Below, piece by piece: positions 1 through 11,455 of a stretch of DNA of 64,000 nt. The first letter of the stretch is position 1. Every line of letters starts with the position of its first letter. The DNA lies in assembly GCA_022453515.1 (NCBI GenBank), contig JAJNNY010000050.1:186001-250000 (forward strand), read 5' to 3'. Position numbers and translations under genes: made by a program. Origin of the DNA: Astrocystis sublimbata. Lineage: Eukaryota; Ascomycota; Sordariomycetes; Xylariales; Xylariaceae. The notes below the pieces were generated by a model. The model was not told the origin of the DNA and searched no databases. It saw only the letters and a program-made list of their open reading frames with translations.

Positions 1-3000
1 CTCCGCCAGGCAAGGAGCGGGTCCGTCCAGTTGTAGTTCCGAGCAATGGAGCATTCATTGTGCAGACGTCAGGGAGCACTGGACGGCCGAAAGGGTCCAT
101 CCTGGAGCATCGATCCTTAGCTACCGGCCTTGTCTCCGTCTGCCGCGAGATACGACTAGACCAACGAGCAAGAACCTTGCAATTCTCTGCGTATACATTC
201 GATTGCCACATACTCGAGATCTTCGGCACCCTTCTCCACGGCGGATGCGTGTGCGTTGTGTCGGACGATGAGCGCATGGATTGCCTCGCAGATGTGATGA
301 ATGAGCGCCGTGTCAACACCGCCGTTCTTACCAAGACGGTTTCACGCTTGCTAGACCCGGAGACGCTGCCCCTTTTGAAGACACTAGTATTGACCGGTGA
401 GGCAAACGGCAGGCAAGACTACGAGCGCTGGGCCAAGCGGGTAGCCTTGTTCAACGGATTGGGCCCTTCGGAGTGTAATCCGCTGGTCTGCCTTACTCGC
501 GAGCCGGTAAGCCAGGACAGCGATCCGTTGAACATCGGCCATGCCCTGGGCTGCCACCTATGGGTTACCGACCATCGCAGACCAGATCGTCTCGTGCCCG
601 TCGGTTGCGTTGGAGAATTGACTGTGGAAGGTCCGTATGTGGGCAGAGGGTATATCAACAGGCCACAGCAAACAGCAGCGGCATTCATCCAAGACCCGTT
701 GTGGTCCCGTGATGGATCTGGACGAAGCCGGAGATTTTATCGCTCGGGAGATCTTGCCAGGATGAATCCCGACGGCAGCATCTCCTATATCGGCCGCGCC
801 GATGGGCAGGTCAAGATTGCCGGCCAGCGCGTCGAGCTGGGAGAGATTGAAGATCAGCTTCGTCAATGCGATGCGGCATTCGTGACCAGTGTAGTCGAGG
901 CGGTCAAGGTCTCGGCGCGCGGCGGCGCCACGGCATTGGTCGTCTTCTATAGCGAGACCGGTAGAGGGCGGACCGAGTCGCACGAGGCCTCACACAATAC
1001 CGCCGTCTCCGTCTTGCCCATGGACGAGCAGAAAGAAGAAATGTTCAGAGAAGCACAGCTGAAACTCGGGGCACGACTTCCACGCTTCATGGTCCCGGCG
1101 ATATTCCTACCCATCAGCTACCTGCCCTATAATGCATCCGGAAAGGTCGAGCGGAGGAGACTTGCCAGCCTATTCGCCACCATACCTTCAGCGAACCTTG
1201 GGCAGTATTACCTCGATAGCAAGTCCGAAATAGCTCCGCCGACAAGCGAGCCAGAGGAACAGCTGCAGGAGCTGTGGGCGGCAGTTTTGCAGGTACCGCC
1301 AACTACTATCGGCCGCGAAGACAACTTTTTCCAGCTTGGCGGCGATTCCGTCCTTGCCATGAAGCTCGTTGCGAATGCACGGCTACAAGGATCGTCTATT
1401 ACGGTCGCCGATGTCTTCAGGCTTCCCAAGCTCTCGGACATGGCAACAGTTCTAGCCATGTCAGGGGTACCACGACACCGCCAGGGGCACACCACCACCA
1501 CCGGTGCTCTACGCCCATTCGCGTTGCTCGAGGACAAGAAAGTTGATCGCAGTTCGTGTATCAGGGAGTCGGCGCAAGATTGCGAGGTGGATGGGGACAT
1601 GGTTGAAGACATGTACCCTTGTACAGCCATGCAAGAAGCACTGGTCGCCGTGTCGTCTCACCGACCCGAAGCCTACATGTACCACATCGCCATGAGACTA
1701 CCGCCCAGCACGGAACTGGGGCATTTCAAATCTACCTGGGACACCCTCGTCGGCGCGAATCCCATCTATCGAACGCGCATTGTTTTCCGACCCGGGCTGG
1801 GGTCTTTGCAGGTCGTCCTGCGGTCTCCCATCCAGTGGCGAACGGTAACGGGGGTTTCGCTAGAGCAACACTTGCAGCAAGAGCCGCCTCTGCGAGTCGA
1901 ATACGGCAGCAGTCTTTCCAGGTTCACCATTCTCCACCACGGAGACGACACGTTCTTTGTCGGAACATTCCACCACGCGCTCTATGACGGATGGTCGCTG
2001 ATGCGAACATACGAAGAGTTCAGCCGCATCCACAAGACGGGCCACGCAACCGACACGCTGCCATCCTACACTCGTTTCATAGCGCACACTTGCAGCAGTC
2101 TCCATCGGGATGAGACGGATGAGTTCTGGAGACAACAATTCCCGACCGTGTCCGAGCGCTATCCTGCTGTGCCGCCTGACCACACGCCGCAGCCGAGCCG
2201 CTGCAAATCTCGGACAATTCATCTGGGAGGCCGAAAGGCTGCCGAAGCGACCATGGCAACCGTCATCCAGGCTGCGTGGGCCTTGCTGATGGCCAGGTAC
2301 GCAGGGAGCGACGACGCCGTGGTGGGCCTCACGCTTTCCGGGCGCGATGTGCCGGTAGACGGGGCCGCGGACATCATCGGCCCCATGGTCACGACAGTCC
2401 CCTTACGCATCGGCATCGACGAGGACATGACCGTGGGCGGCCTTCTCGGCCGCGTCCAACGAACCGTTGGCGATATCCGGACGCACCAACATGTCGGACT
2501 CCAGCATCTGCGCCAGCTCAGTCACGAGGCGGGCATGGCGGCCAATTTCCAGAACATGCTCGTGGTGCACACCATGGGGGATGCCGAGATCACCGCCCCT
2601 TTGACTGCGCTCGGTCTGCAGGTCCTGAAGAGCACGGCAGAAGAGTCGATGGATCTCGCGCTGGTCGCAGAATGCACCATCCGAGCCGCCAACACCTTGG
2701 ACGTCCTGATCAAATTCGACGGCCAAGTCATCCCCGAGGCGCAGATTGATTTCATGATCCCCCAGCTAGAACAGCTTGTCTCGGTCCTGGCCGCCGGCGA
2801 CGACCTCGACAAGAGATTGCGCGACATCGAGCTGGCCTCGCCGTACGACCTGTCGCACCTCGAATCGTGGAATACGGGATTGCCCGACTACAGACACGAG
2901 ACGGTGCATGAGCTGGTAGAGCGACAAGCAAAGGCCACACCCGATGCCGTCGCGGTCATGGATGCTTCCGGAGCATGCACCTACCAGGCTTTGGATGCCG

Positions 3001-6000
3001 CCGCCGATGTCTTGGCCGCCTACCTGAGTTCGGTCGGCGTGGGCGCGGAGAAGCACGTTTTGCTCAGCTTCAGGAAGACGCGATGGGCCATCGTGAGCAT
3101 GCTGGCCGTCCTCAAGAGCGGAGGCGCTTGCGCATCGGTGCATTTCGAGGACCCCCTGAGCCGCCGCTTGGACATATTGCGCCATCTGGACACTGTCGCT
3201 GTTCTCACCGACTCTGGTCAGCACAAGGAATACGTGGGCCACACTCCCTGCGTCGCTGTCATTGATGCCGATTTCTTCGCAACTCAGCCTCCTGTTTCGC
3301 CGTCGCTGATAAATCAGGGGGTCAAGGTCAGCCCAAGCAGCGCGGCCTTCGTCATTCACACGTCGGGCAGCACGGGGAGGCCCAAAGCCTGCATGCTCGA
3401 GCACCACTCGGTCTGTCTTGCGCTGCACATCAATTCCGAGAAGACGTACATCACTTCGGAGACGAGGGCGCTCCAGTTCGCTGCCTACACCTGGGATATC
3501 CACGTCACCGAGATCTTCGGGACTCTGATCTCTGGCGGGGTTATCTGCATGCCATCCGAAGACGACCGTGTGAACAATCTCGAGGCCACCATTGACAGGT
3601 TCAAGGTCAACTGGCTGTGCCAAACGCCCACGGTCCACCAGTTGCTCGACCCGGCAAAGGTGCCGACGATAGAGACCATCGTGTCGAGCGGCGAGCCCTT
3701 GACGCGAAAAGCGGTACAGCTCTGGTCGCAGACGGGTCGCACAAGACTGATCAACTCGTACGCGCCAACCGAGACAAGCAACATCGGCGCGCTCAACTTC
3801 GCACCAGAAGGGACGGGCCCGATCAGCGTGGGCAAGGCGGTCGGGTGCGGCATCTGGGTCGCTGATCGAGGCAATCCCGACCAACTGCTTCCGGTCGGTT
3901 GTCCAGGCGAAGTGCTCATCGAAGGCTACACGGTAGGCAGGGGATACCTGAATCGGCCCGAGGCGAATGCGGCTTTCATCGAGGATCCGAAATGGAGGGT
4001 TCGTATGGCTGCTGGCACTGCTGCCGACAAGAACAAACTACCGGTACCTCACCGACTGTACAGGACTGGCGATATCGGTTTCTTCAATCCTGATGGGACT
4101 CTTCAGATCACGGGCAGGGCCGACAGCCAGGTCAAGATCCGCGGCCAGCGCGTCGAACTGCACGAGGTCGAGTTCCAGGTTTATCAGAAGCTACCGGACA
4201 AGAGCGAGCTGGCCGTAGAACTCGTCGCCATCGGCGCCGCGAAATCACTGGTTTCGTTTGTCAAACTAGCAAGCTTCGAGACCGAGTCGGCCCAAGCGAC
4301 CATTGATGACTTGAAGATCGAGGATATCGCAGCGCTGGAAGACTTCCGGGTCGCCATGGAGAAGCTCCAGCAATCGCTCTCGGAAACCCTCCCACCATAC
4401 CTGATCCCATCGATCTGGGTACCGGTCTCCTCCATTCCCAAGCTCACGTCGGGAAAGACGGACCGAAAACGACTGAGAGATTATGCCCGGACTCTGCCGT
4501 CCAGCGACCTATTCTCGGGCGGTTTGAGAAGCGCCAGGATACCCCCACGTAACGACGTCGAAGTGAACCTTCGAGATATCTGGTCGCAGATCATGGGGAT
4601 AGCGCCCGAGGATATCTCCGTTACGGATAGCTTCCTGTCCCTCGGCGGCGATTCCATCACGGCCATGAAAGTCGTGTCGCAATGCCGGCGCACAGGCATA
4701 AAGCTTCTCGTGTCGACCATTCTGGAAAGAAAGACGATTGAGGATATAGCCACCCACTGCGTACACACAGCTTCGCCTTCCACTGTCGTCAACACTTCGA
4801 CCACAGACTCATCAAACGTCCTGGCAATAAGGGGGGATGACGACGCACAAGATCATGGCAAAACCGAGGGGAACTCCTCGATCAACATGTCCCGGGATAT
4901 GCTGGCCGAGTTCAAACTAGACATTGATCTGGACCTCGTCGAGAAGGTCTATCCTTGCACCGTAGTGCAAGAAGGCATGCTGCTAAGCCAACAGCAAGAC
5001 AGCGACAGCGACATCTATCAAATCGACTGCATCTGGCAGTTCAAAGGCGAGGCTTTCACAGGGGACCAGTTCCCCGCCAGGGTCCGAGAAGCGTGGGAAG
5101 CTGTGGTCAAGAGACACTCGACACTGCGAACCATGCTTGTCGAACACGACCACCAGGCGGGGCATTTCATCCAAGTGGTGCTGAAAGCGCATCCCGTGTC
5201 GAGATTCTTTCCTCCCAGTGGCAGCATCCTCATCGGCGACGTGGCGGACATTGCCACCATGGCACTTCCAGACGAGGACTACGGGCGCACGTCGTTTCCG
5301 TGCTTGGCGCTCTTCCGAACCAGCGAGGGCCGCTTCGCCTGCCGACTGAGGGTGAGTCACGCCTTCGTCGACGGAGCCTCGCTCGATATCCTCATGAGTG
5401 AGCTGGTCGGCTTTCTCGTGGGAAAGCCGCCGCTGGCTGGCCGGGCTCTTGATTTCGAAGAGTACGTCAAGTATGAGCAGCTGCAGCTGGCGCGACCCAA
5501 ATACACCACGGAATACTGGATCAACTACCTCAAGAGCGCCGAGCCGTGTCAGATTCCTATTACAGTCGGCGTAGGAACCAAGTCGGAGATGGTTGTCTTC
5601 GACCGCGTGAGAACTTGCAGTCGCAGCACAGCGGACCTGGGATCCTTTTGTCGGCGCCTGGGCATCACTCAGGCTGCCGTGATCCAAGCGGCCTGGGCCA
5701 TCGTGCTGGGGGCCTACACGGGCCAGAGCGACGTGTGTTTCGGCTATCTGGCGTCGGACAGAGACGCGCCCTTGGAAGGTATTGAGGATTGTGTAGCGCC
5801 GTTGATCAGTGTTCAGGTATGCCGCGTCAAGCTACAGGATGAGGGGATCGCGAACGAACTGTTGCAGACGGTCCACCGCGACGTCGTGGCCGGTCTCGGG
5901 CATCGGAACAGTTCCCTCGCCAGGCTCCAGAGATCCTTGGGCTTGTCGACTCCCTTGTTCAATACTTGCATGTCCGTCCAGCGTAGTCTGGATGCCCCGG

Positions 6001-9000
6001 AGCAGGAAAGACTCGACAGCCTGATCGAGCTGGTGGATGGCGCAGAGAAGACAGAGGTGAGTGAAAATGAAAGATTAGTGACACTGAGACAGACAACTTG
6101 GATGCGAAAAACTGACGGGAATTTTTTAACCTACATAGTTTGCCATAAATCTATCGGCACTCATCGGCCCCAGAGACACCGAGATTGGCCTCTCATTCCA
6201 GCCAAGTCAAATATCCAGAGAGTATGCCCAGGGTATCGCCAACTGTCTAGGCACAGTCATTGAGAGCATCATCGACAATCATGGTAGCGAGTATATCCAA
6301 GATATCGGGCTTGTCGCAGCGAAGGACCGCGAGCTGATGGATACGTGGAACTCGGCGGTCCAGCTAGAGTCGTCGACCACTCTGCATGGCCTAGTCGAGG
6401 CTCAGGCGCGAGACAAGCCCGACGCAGTGGCCGTTGCAGCGGGGCTTGAAGGGGACTTCACCTATTCGCGACTCAGCTCCCTGGCCGCCCAGCTTGCGCC
6501 CATGCTCGCTTCACATGGTGTAGCGGCCGAGGCTCGCGTGGTTCTGTGCTTCGCCAAGTCGGCATGGGCAGTCGTCGCCATGCTGGGCGTGCTCAGGGCC
6601 GGCGGCGTCTGCGTGCCCACCACCCCGGAGTATCCGGACACGCGTCTGCTAGACACATGTCTGGATGTGGAGGCGTGTCTGGTTCTCTGCGACGAAGGCA
6701 ATAGCGCACGATTCCGGGGCCGCGTCGCGAACTGCTTGGTGGTGGAGGCGTCGTTGTTCACGACGGGTGCGCCAGCCTCAGACACATCATGGGTGCCGCC
6801 ATATATTAAGCCGACGAGCGCTGCATTTGTCGTCTATACCTCGGGGGGCACTGGGAAACCAAAGGGTTGTGTGCTGGAGCATCACGCAGTGTCCAAAAGC
6901 CAACTGGTCAACGCCAGCGCAATGGCGATGAACTCAAGCACCCGGGTCGCTCAATTTGCCCCATACACGTTGGCTGCAAGTATCTGCGAGGTCTTTGCAC
7001 CCCTCGTCGTTGGGGGTTGTTTATGTGTAATCTCCGACGATGAGCGTGTCGACGACCTGGCCGGCGCCATCAACAGGACAGAGGCGAATTGGGCCATGCT
7101 CACGCCAACAGTTGCGCACCTCCTGACACCCGACGCCGTTCCCGGACTCAGGACACTGGTCTACGGCGGCGAACCGCTCAGCCAAGACGCTATTGCTATC
7201 TGGCACGGTCGCGGCATACATCTGGTCAATTATTGGGGGCCCACGGAATGTTCCAACTCGGGATGTCTCAACAACGACATTGCCCTCGATACCGATCCGT
7301 CCAACATCGGTCGCCCAAGTGGCTGCAAGGTCTGGATCACGACGCAGGGAAACCCACAACGACTTGCCCCGATCGGATGTGTCGGCGAGTTGATCGTCGA
7401 GAGCACCATGCTAGGCCGCGAGTATCTCAATCGACCCGAGGCAACGGAAAAGGCGTTTCTGACCGACCTGGCTTGGGCTGAGCCTGGAGCTACTACTACT
7501 TCAACACGACGCTTCTATAGGACTGGTGACTTGGGGCGATGGAACCCCGATGGCTCCATATCTATCGCGGGCAGAGCCGACAACCAAGTCAAGATTCACG
7601 GGCATCGCATCGAGCTCAGCGAGGTTCAGCATCACATTGCTCAAGAACTACCGAGTGGCAGCCAAGTCGTTGTCGATCATATTGACATGGGGAGTGGGCA
7701 GCTGCAGAACAACAAGAAGAAGCTGTTGGTAGCCTTTATTGTGCTTGGCGGGCTCCAAACGAGCTATGACCAAGACAATGCCAGCCTGGAAGTGAGGGAT
7801 CCAAAACAGAAAGACACATTCTGGGCAGCCGTCAGGAATCTCGAGCAAACACTATCCCTAAGATTGCCACACTACATGATCCCGTCTGTCTACATGCCCA
7901 TCTCCAAGATCCCGCTTGCGCCGTCGTCCAAGACGGACAGGCGACATCTCCGGGAATTCGCCGGGACTTTGTCCAACGACTTCGTCTTCATGCGCGGCCA
8001 ATCGGCTTCGAGCTTGGGGAAGAGACAGCCTGCCAGTGACATTGAGAGAGAACTACAGTCCGCCTGGGCGAATGTGCTTGGCCACGAGGCCTCCAACATC
8101 GGGATGGACGAAAGCTTCATGGCTTTGGGTGGGGATTCAATCAGTGCCATGCAAGTCACTGCGAGATGTCGGAAAATGGGAATCCGACTTCCCGTCTCCG
8201 TCATTCTGAAGAAGAGGACGATTGCGGCCATGGCACCGCACGCCTCGAGGTTGGAGGGCAAACACGACGGCGGTCCTATAGCTTCACAGCAACAACACGA
8301 GAAGAACTTCAACTTATCTCCCATCCAAAAGCTATTTTTCCAGCACCAAGGTGCAGGTGGTTCCAGAGAATGGGTCAGGTTCAACCAGAGCACGTTCTGG
8401 CGTGTCAAGCAAGCCGTAGCCGCACCTCGGCTTCGCGCGGCATTTGATGCGATAACGACTCGCCACAGCATGCTGCGTGCTCGATTCACCTGCCAACCGC
8501 ACGGAGAGTGGACACAGAGAACTCTACCGCCCCAATCTGGACCTGATGCGTACCGGTTCGTGGCGCATTCCATGACTCATCTAGACCTGTCTGCCGTCCA
8601 GCGCCACGCAGAGGCGAGCCAGAGATGTCTGAACATCGTCGACGGCCCCGTCTTCTCCATTGACTTCTTCCAGTTTCCCGACCACGACGACGGCGTCATC
8701 TTCTTGGTGGCACACCACTTGGTCATGGATATCGTCTCGCAGCAGGTCATTCTACGCGACCTGGAAGACATGCTTCAGGGGGACGCCCTCGCCAGTGAGA
8801 GCGCCATGTCCTTCCGGGATTGGGGCCGAGTACAAGAAAGAGAGACGGTCGGTAAGGAAAAGCAGCTGGATGAGGAAGAAATCTATCCTCTCACTACTAC
8901 ACCCCCACCCCCAAGTCGAATCGACTATTGGCAAGTCGCCAGTAACACGGTCGAAGACGTCGCGCACGAGCGCTTCGACCTGCCCCTGCGCATAAGCGAG

Positions 9001-11043
9001 CTCTTGCAGGGCCAGAGCAACACTGCCCTAGGAACGAGCCCATCGGACCTTCTCGTCGGGCCGCTCGCGCTGGCGTTTAGTCGCGTCTTCGGCGACCGGG
9101 AAGTGCCGGCGATATTCCTCGAACACCACGGTCGTGGGCCTTCTTCTTCAGCTGACGATGGTGGCATGACGGAGGAGCCAACTCAAGTGGTGGGCTGGTT
9201 TACGACCATGTATCCGGTTCATGTACCGGTGCATGAAACCATGTCTGCTGTGCAAGCTGTGCGGTTATCCAAGGACCGTCGGCGCAGAGTGCCGTTGGAT
9301 GGACGACCTTACTTCAACTATCGCCACCTCACCGCAGAGGGAGCCGCACGCTTCTCTCAGCATGATCCCATTGAGATCTTGGTGAACTTCACGGGGGCCT
9401 CTTCCCAGCCTGGCCGTGGGGGCGGCGTGATAGTTCAAGCCGAAGATCGCTTTGATATCACCGACAACATCTCTGATGCTGAGCCCCGAGCCCAGCGGTG
9501 GGCCATGATTGATGTCGAGGTTGGCTTTTCGCCGCAAGGCACCATGACGTTTGATTTCCAGATCAACGGGCAGATGGCACATATCGATCGGGTCCGGCGC
9601 TGGGTCCGAGATTACAAAGACCTTCTCTCCGAAATGGCAGTGCAACTAGCGAATCAAGCGCCGACTCGGACGCTCAGCGATTTCCCCCTCCTCCAACTAA
9701 GCGACCATCAGCTCGACCGCCTGCTCCTCACCGACTTGCCCAAGCTAGGCGTCGATCCGCTCGAAGATGTCGACACGATCCTCCCTCTGTCGGGGTTCCA
9801 ACGATTCGCAATTGCCGGGCATTGGGGGGACCACGCGCCCCGCCACTGGAGCTACTCGTACTACGATATGCCGGCTGACGCCGACCTGACCCGGCTGCGC
9901 GCCACATGCCTCCAGCTCGTCAAGTGCATCCCGCTCTTCCGCACCCTGTTCGTGGACCATCCGAGCGGCGGCGGTGTGCTGCAGGTGGTGTTACGCTCCC
10001 TCGAGCCGCGGGTCGAGACGTACGAGACCACGGAGCCCGTGGATATTGTCACGGAACGCGTCTTCTCCAACGACGCCGCCGAGCTTCCGCGCCGCCTCGG
10101 CGTCCCCTTCGTGCGCTTCGTCATGGTGCGAACCCCGACACACACGCGTCTCTTGCTGCGGTGCTCGCACGCCCAGGACGACGGCTTCAGCCGCAGGCTG
10201 ATCGTGCGCACTCTTGCGAATCTGTACGAGGGCCTTCCCGTGCCCGAGGCTCCGACGTTTGCGCAGTACATGGACCACGTCGGGCGGAGGCATCGTCGGG
10301 AAAGGAGCGCCGAGTACTGGCGCGCTCTCCTCGCTGGCTCGCAGCTCACAAATGCCTTGGTCAAGGCCGCGGAGTTGTCGCGGAAGCCTGCGGCGCCCAT
10401 CCGCGTCGAGGCGACGATGCCTTCGCTGCAGAAGTTCGGCGGCGCCACGTCGGCGACCGTGTTCAATGCGGCCTGTGCCATTTTCCTCGGCCATTTCACA
10501 GGCTCCGACGACATCGTGTTCGGCCGCATCACCGCGGGCCGCTCCGGGCTGGACTCGAGCTTCCAGGACCTGGTAGGGCCGTGCGTCAACGTCATTCCCG
10601 TGCGTGTGCATTTAAATCAAGGTGCTGGACCAGCAGCCATGTCGGAGGTGGTGCAGAACATACAACTGCAGTACGTCGAGTCGATCCCGCACGAGACCAT
10701 GGGGCTGGACGACATCATCCGGGAGTGTACGTCTTGGCAGAAGACGACGACGTCGATGGCGAGCTTCCCCGTCATCACGCAGCATGTCAACCAGGAAGAG
10801 GGATCCGAGTACGGAGTAGGAGAAGCCGGCACCAGGGTCAAGGGCTATCTCTGGGAGTCGCGCGACGTGGACCCGTACCCGCGGAGTCTGTGCCTGGGCG
10901 CATTCCCCGGTAGAGATGGTATGAGAGTGTCTGTCGCGGCCAACTCGTCGTATACCGATCAAGCGACGTTGGAGACCGTCTTGGCAGGCGTTTGCGACAC
11001 GATGAAGGCACTGATGGAAAGTGCCAATGCGGTATCTGTGTGA
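1..11043 (+). CDS. Nonribosomal peptide synthetase, 5' truncated by window edge
   Basis: The frame is open from base 3; exons 3-6056 and 6139-11043 join across an 82-nt intron (GTGAGT donor, TAG acceptor at 6138), giving 3652 visible residues. Visible domains are A1 from motif A3 (TSGSTGRPKG, about nt 66-95) to motif A10 (about 1126-1160), T1 with LGGDS (about 1336), C1 with HHALYDG (1971-1991), A2 (about 2900-4470), T2 (about 4640), C2 with SHAFVDG (about 5357), A3 (about 6380-7950), T3 (about 8127), an epimerisation domain (about 8300-9650; HHLVMD, LEHHGR, PIEILVNFTG) and a terminal C domain with SHAQDDG (about 10168). It assembles a peptide by activation, thiolation and condensation, with D-configuration set in the third visible module. 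There is no thioesterase; the terminal SHxxxDGxS-type C domain is the likely release or cyclisation domain. Specificity residues read by alignment to GrsA are roughly DCLVVTGPLK, DITCVSSNIK and AACMVGYNSK; the substrates are not predictable from these. The true start and first modules lie outside the window. Confidence 0.95.
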
Positions 11044-11167
11044 GATGAGAGCGGACTGTGTAGAGTTTAGTTTGGTACGATACGGCTTGGGGAGGTGCAA
11101 CGGGTATAATAGCGATAATAGAGATAGATGACCATGCTTGGAAGCCGATGGGGTGTGCGCACGTTAG

Positions 11168-11455
11168 AACCCTTATTTTGTAATTACTTCAGTCATCGCC
11201 ACCACCCCAAACCAATCATCTCTATTCTTACGCGCACTAGATCTTCTACGATGGGACAGCCCATTCGATGCGCTCGGCCTGAACCATGACATTTATACTA
11301 AACAACAAATTCAAGAGGCTTTCAGGAAAGCTTCGCTTATCTGCCACCCTGACAAGAGAAGTTGTTACCAACTTTTCAGCAATTGTTGGCCGACGGTAGA
11401 GCACCTACGATCAGCTACGAGTCGCCTGCGTAAGGATTGTAAAGCTGCATACTAA
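11168..11455 (+). pseudogene. J-domain (DnaJ-like) coding relic or terminal exon
   Basis: An open frame without an in-frame ATG runs from the stop at 11165 to TAA at 11453-11455. Its middle reads like helices I-III of a J domain: a DLL..SPFDALGL stretch, then IQEAFRKASLICHPDKR with the diagnostic HPD (11345-11353) intact. A possible splice acceptor (TTACTTCAG) ends at 11191, so this could be the last exon of a gene whose first exon I cannot identify, or a decayed fragment. It starts about 125 bp after the NRPS stop on the same strand. J domains stimulate Hsp70 ATPase; whether this one is expressed is unknown. Confidence 0.55.

Noticed and set aside
2766..3884. A 372-codon minus-strand frame within the NRPS
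   Set aside because: It lies wholly antisense to conserved A2-domain sequence and its composition (high Arg/Val/Gly/Leu) is what a GC-rich coding strand yields in reverse.
6057..6263. C-terminal end of a separate first NRPS protein ending at 6263
   Set aside because: The tail after 6056 is unlike any NRPS sequence, and splicing 6057-6138 gives uninterrupted condensation-domain sequence into the next frame.
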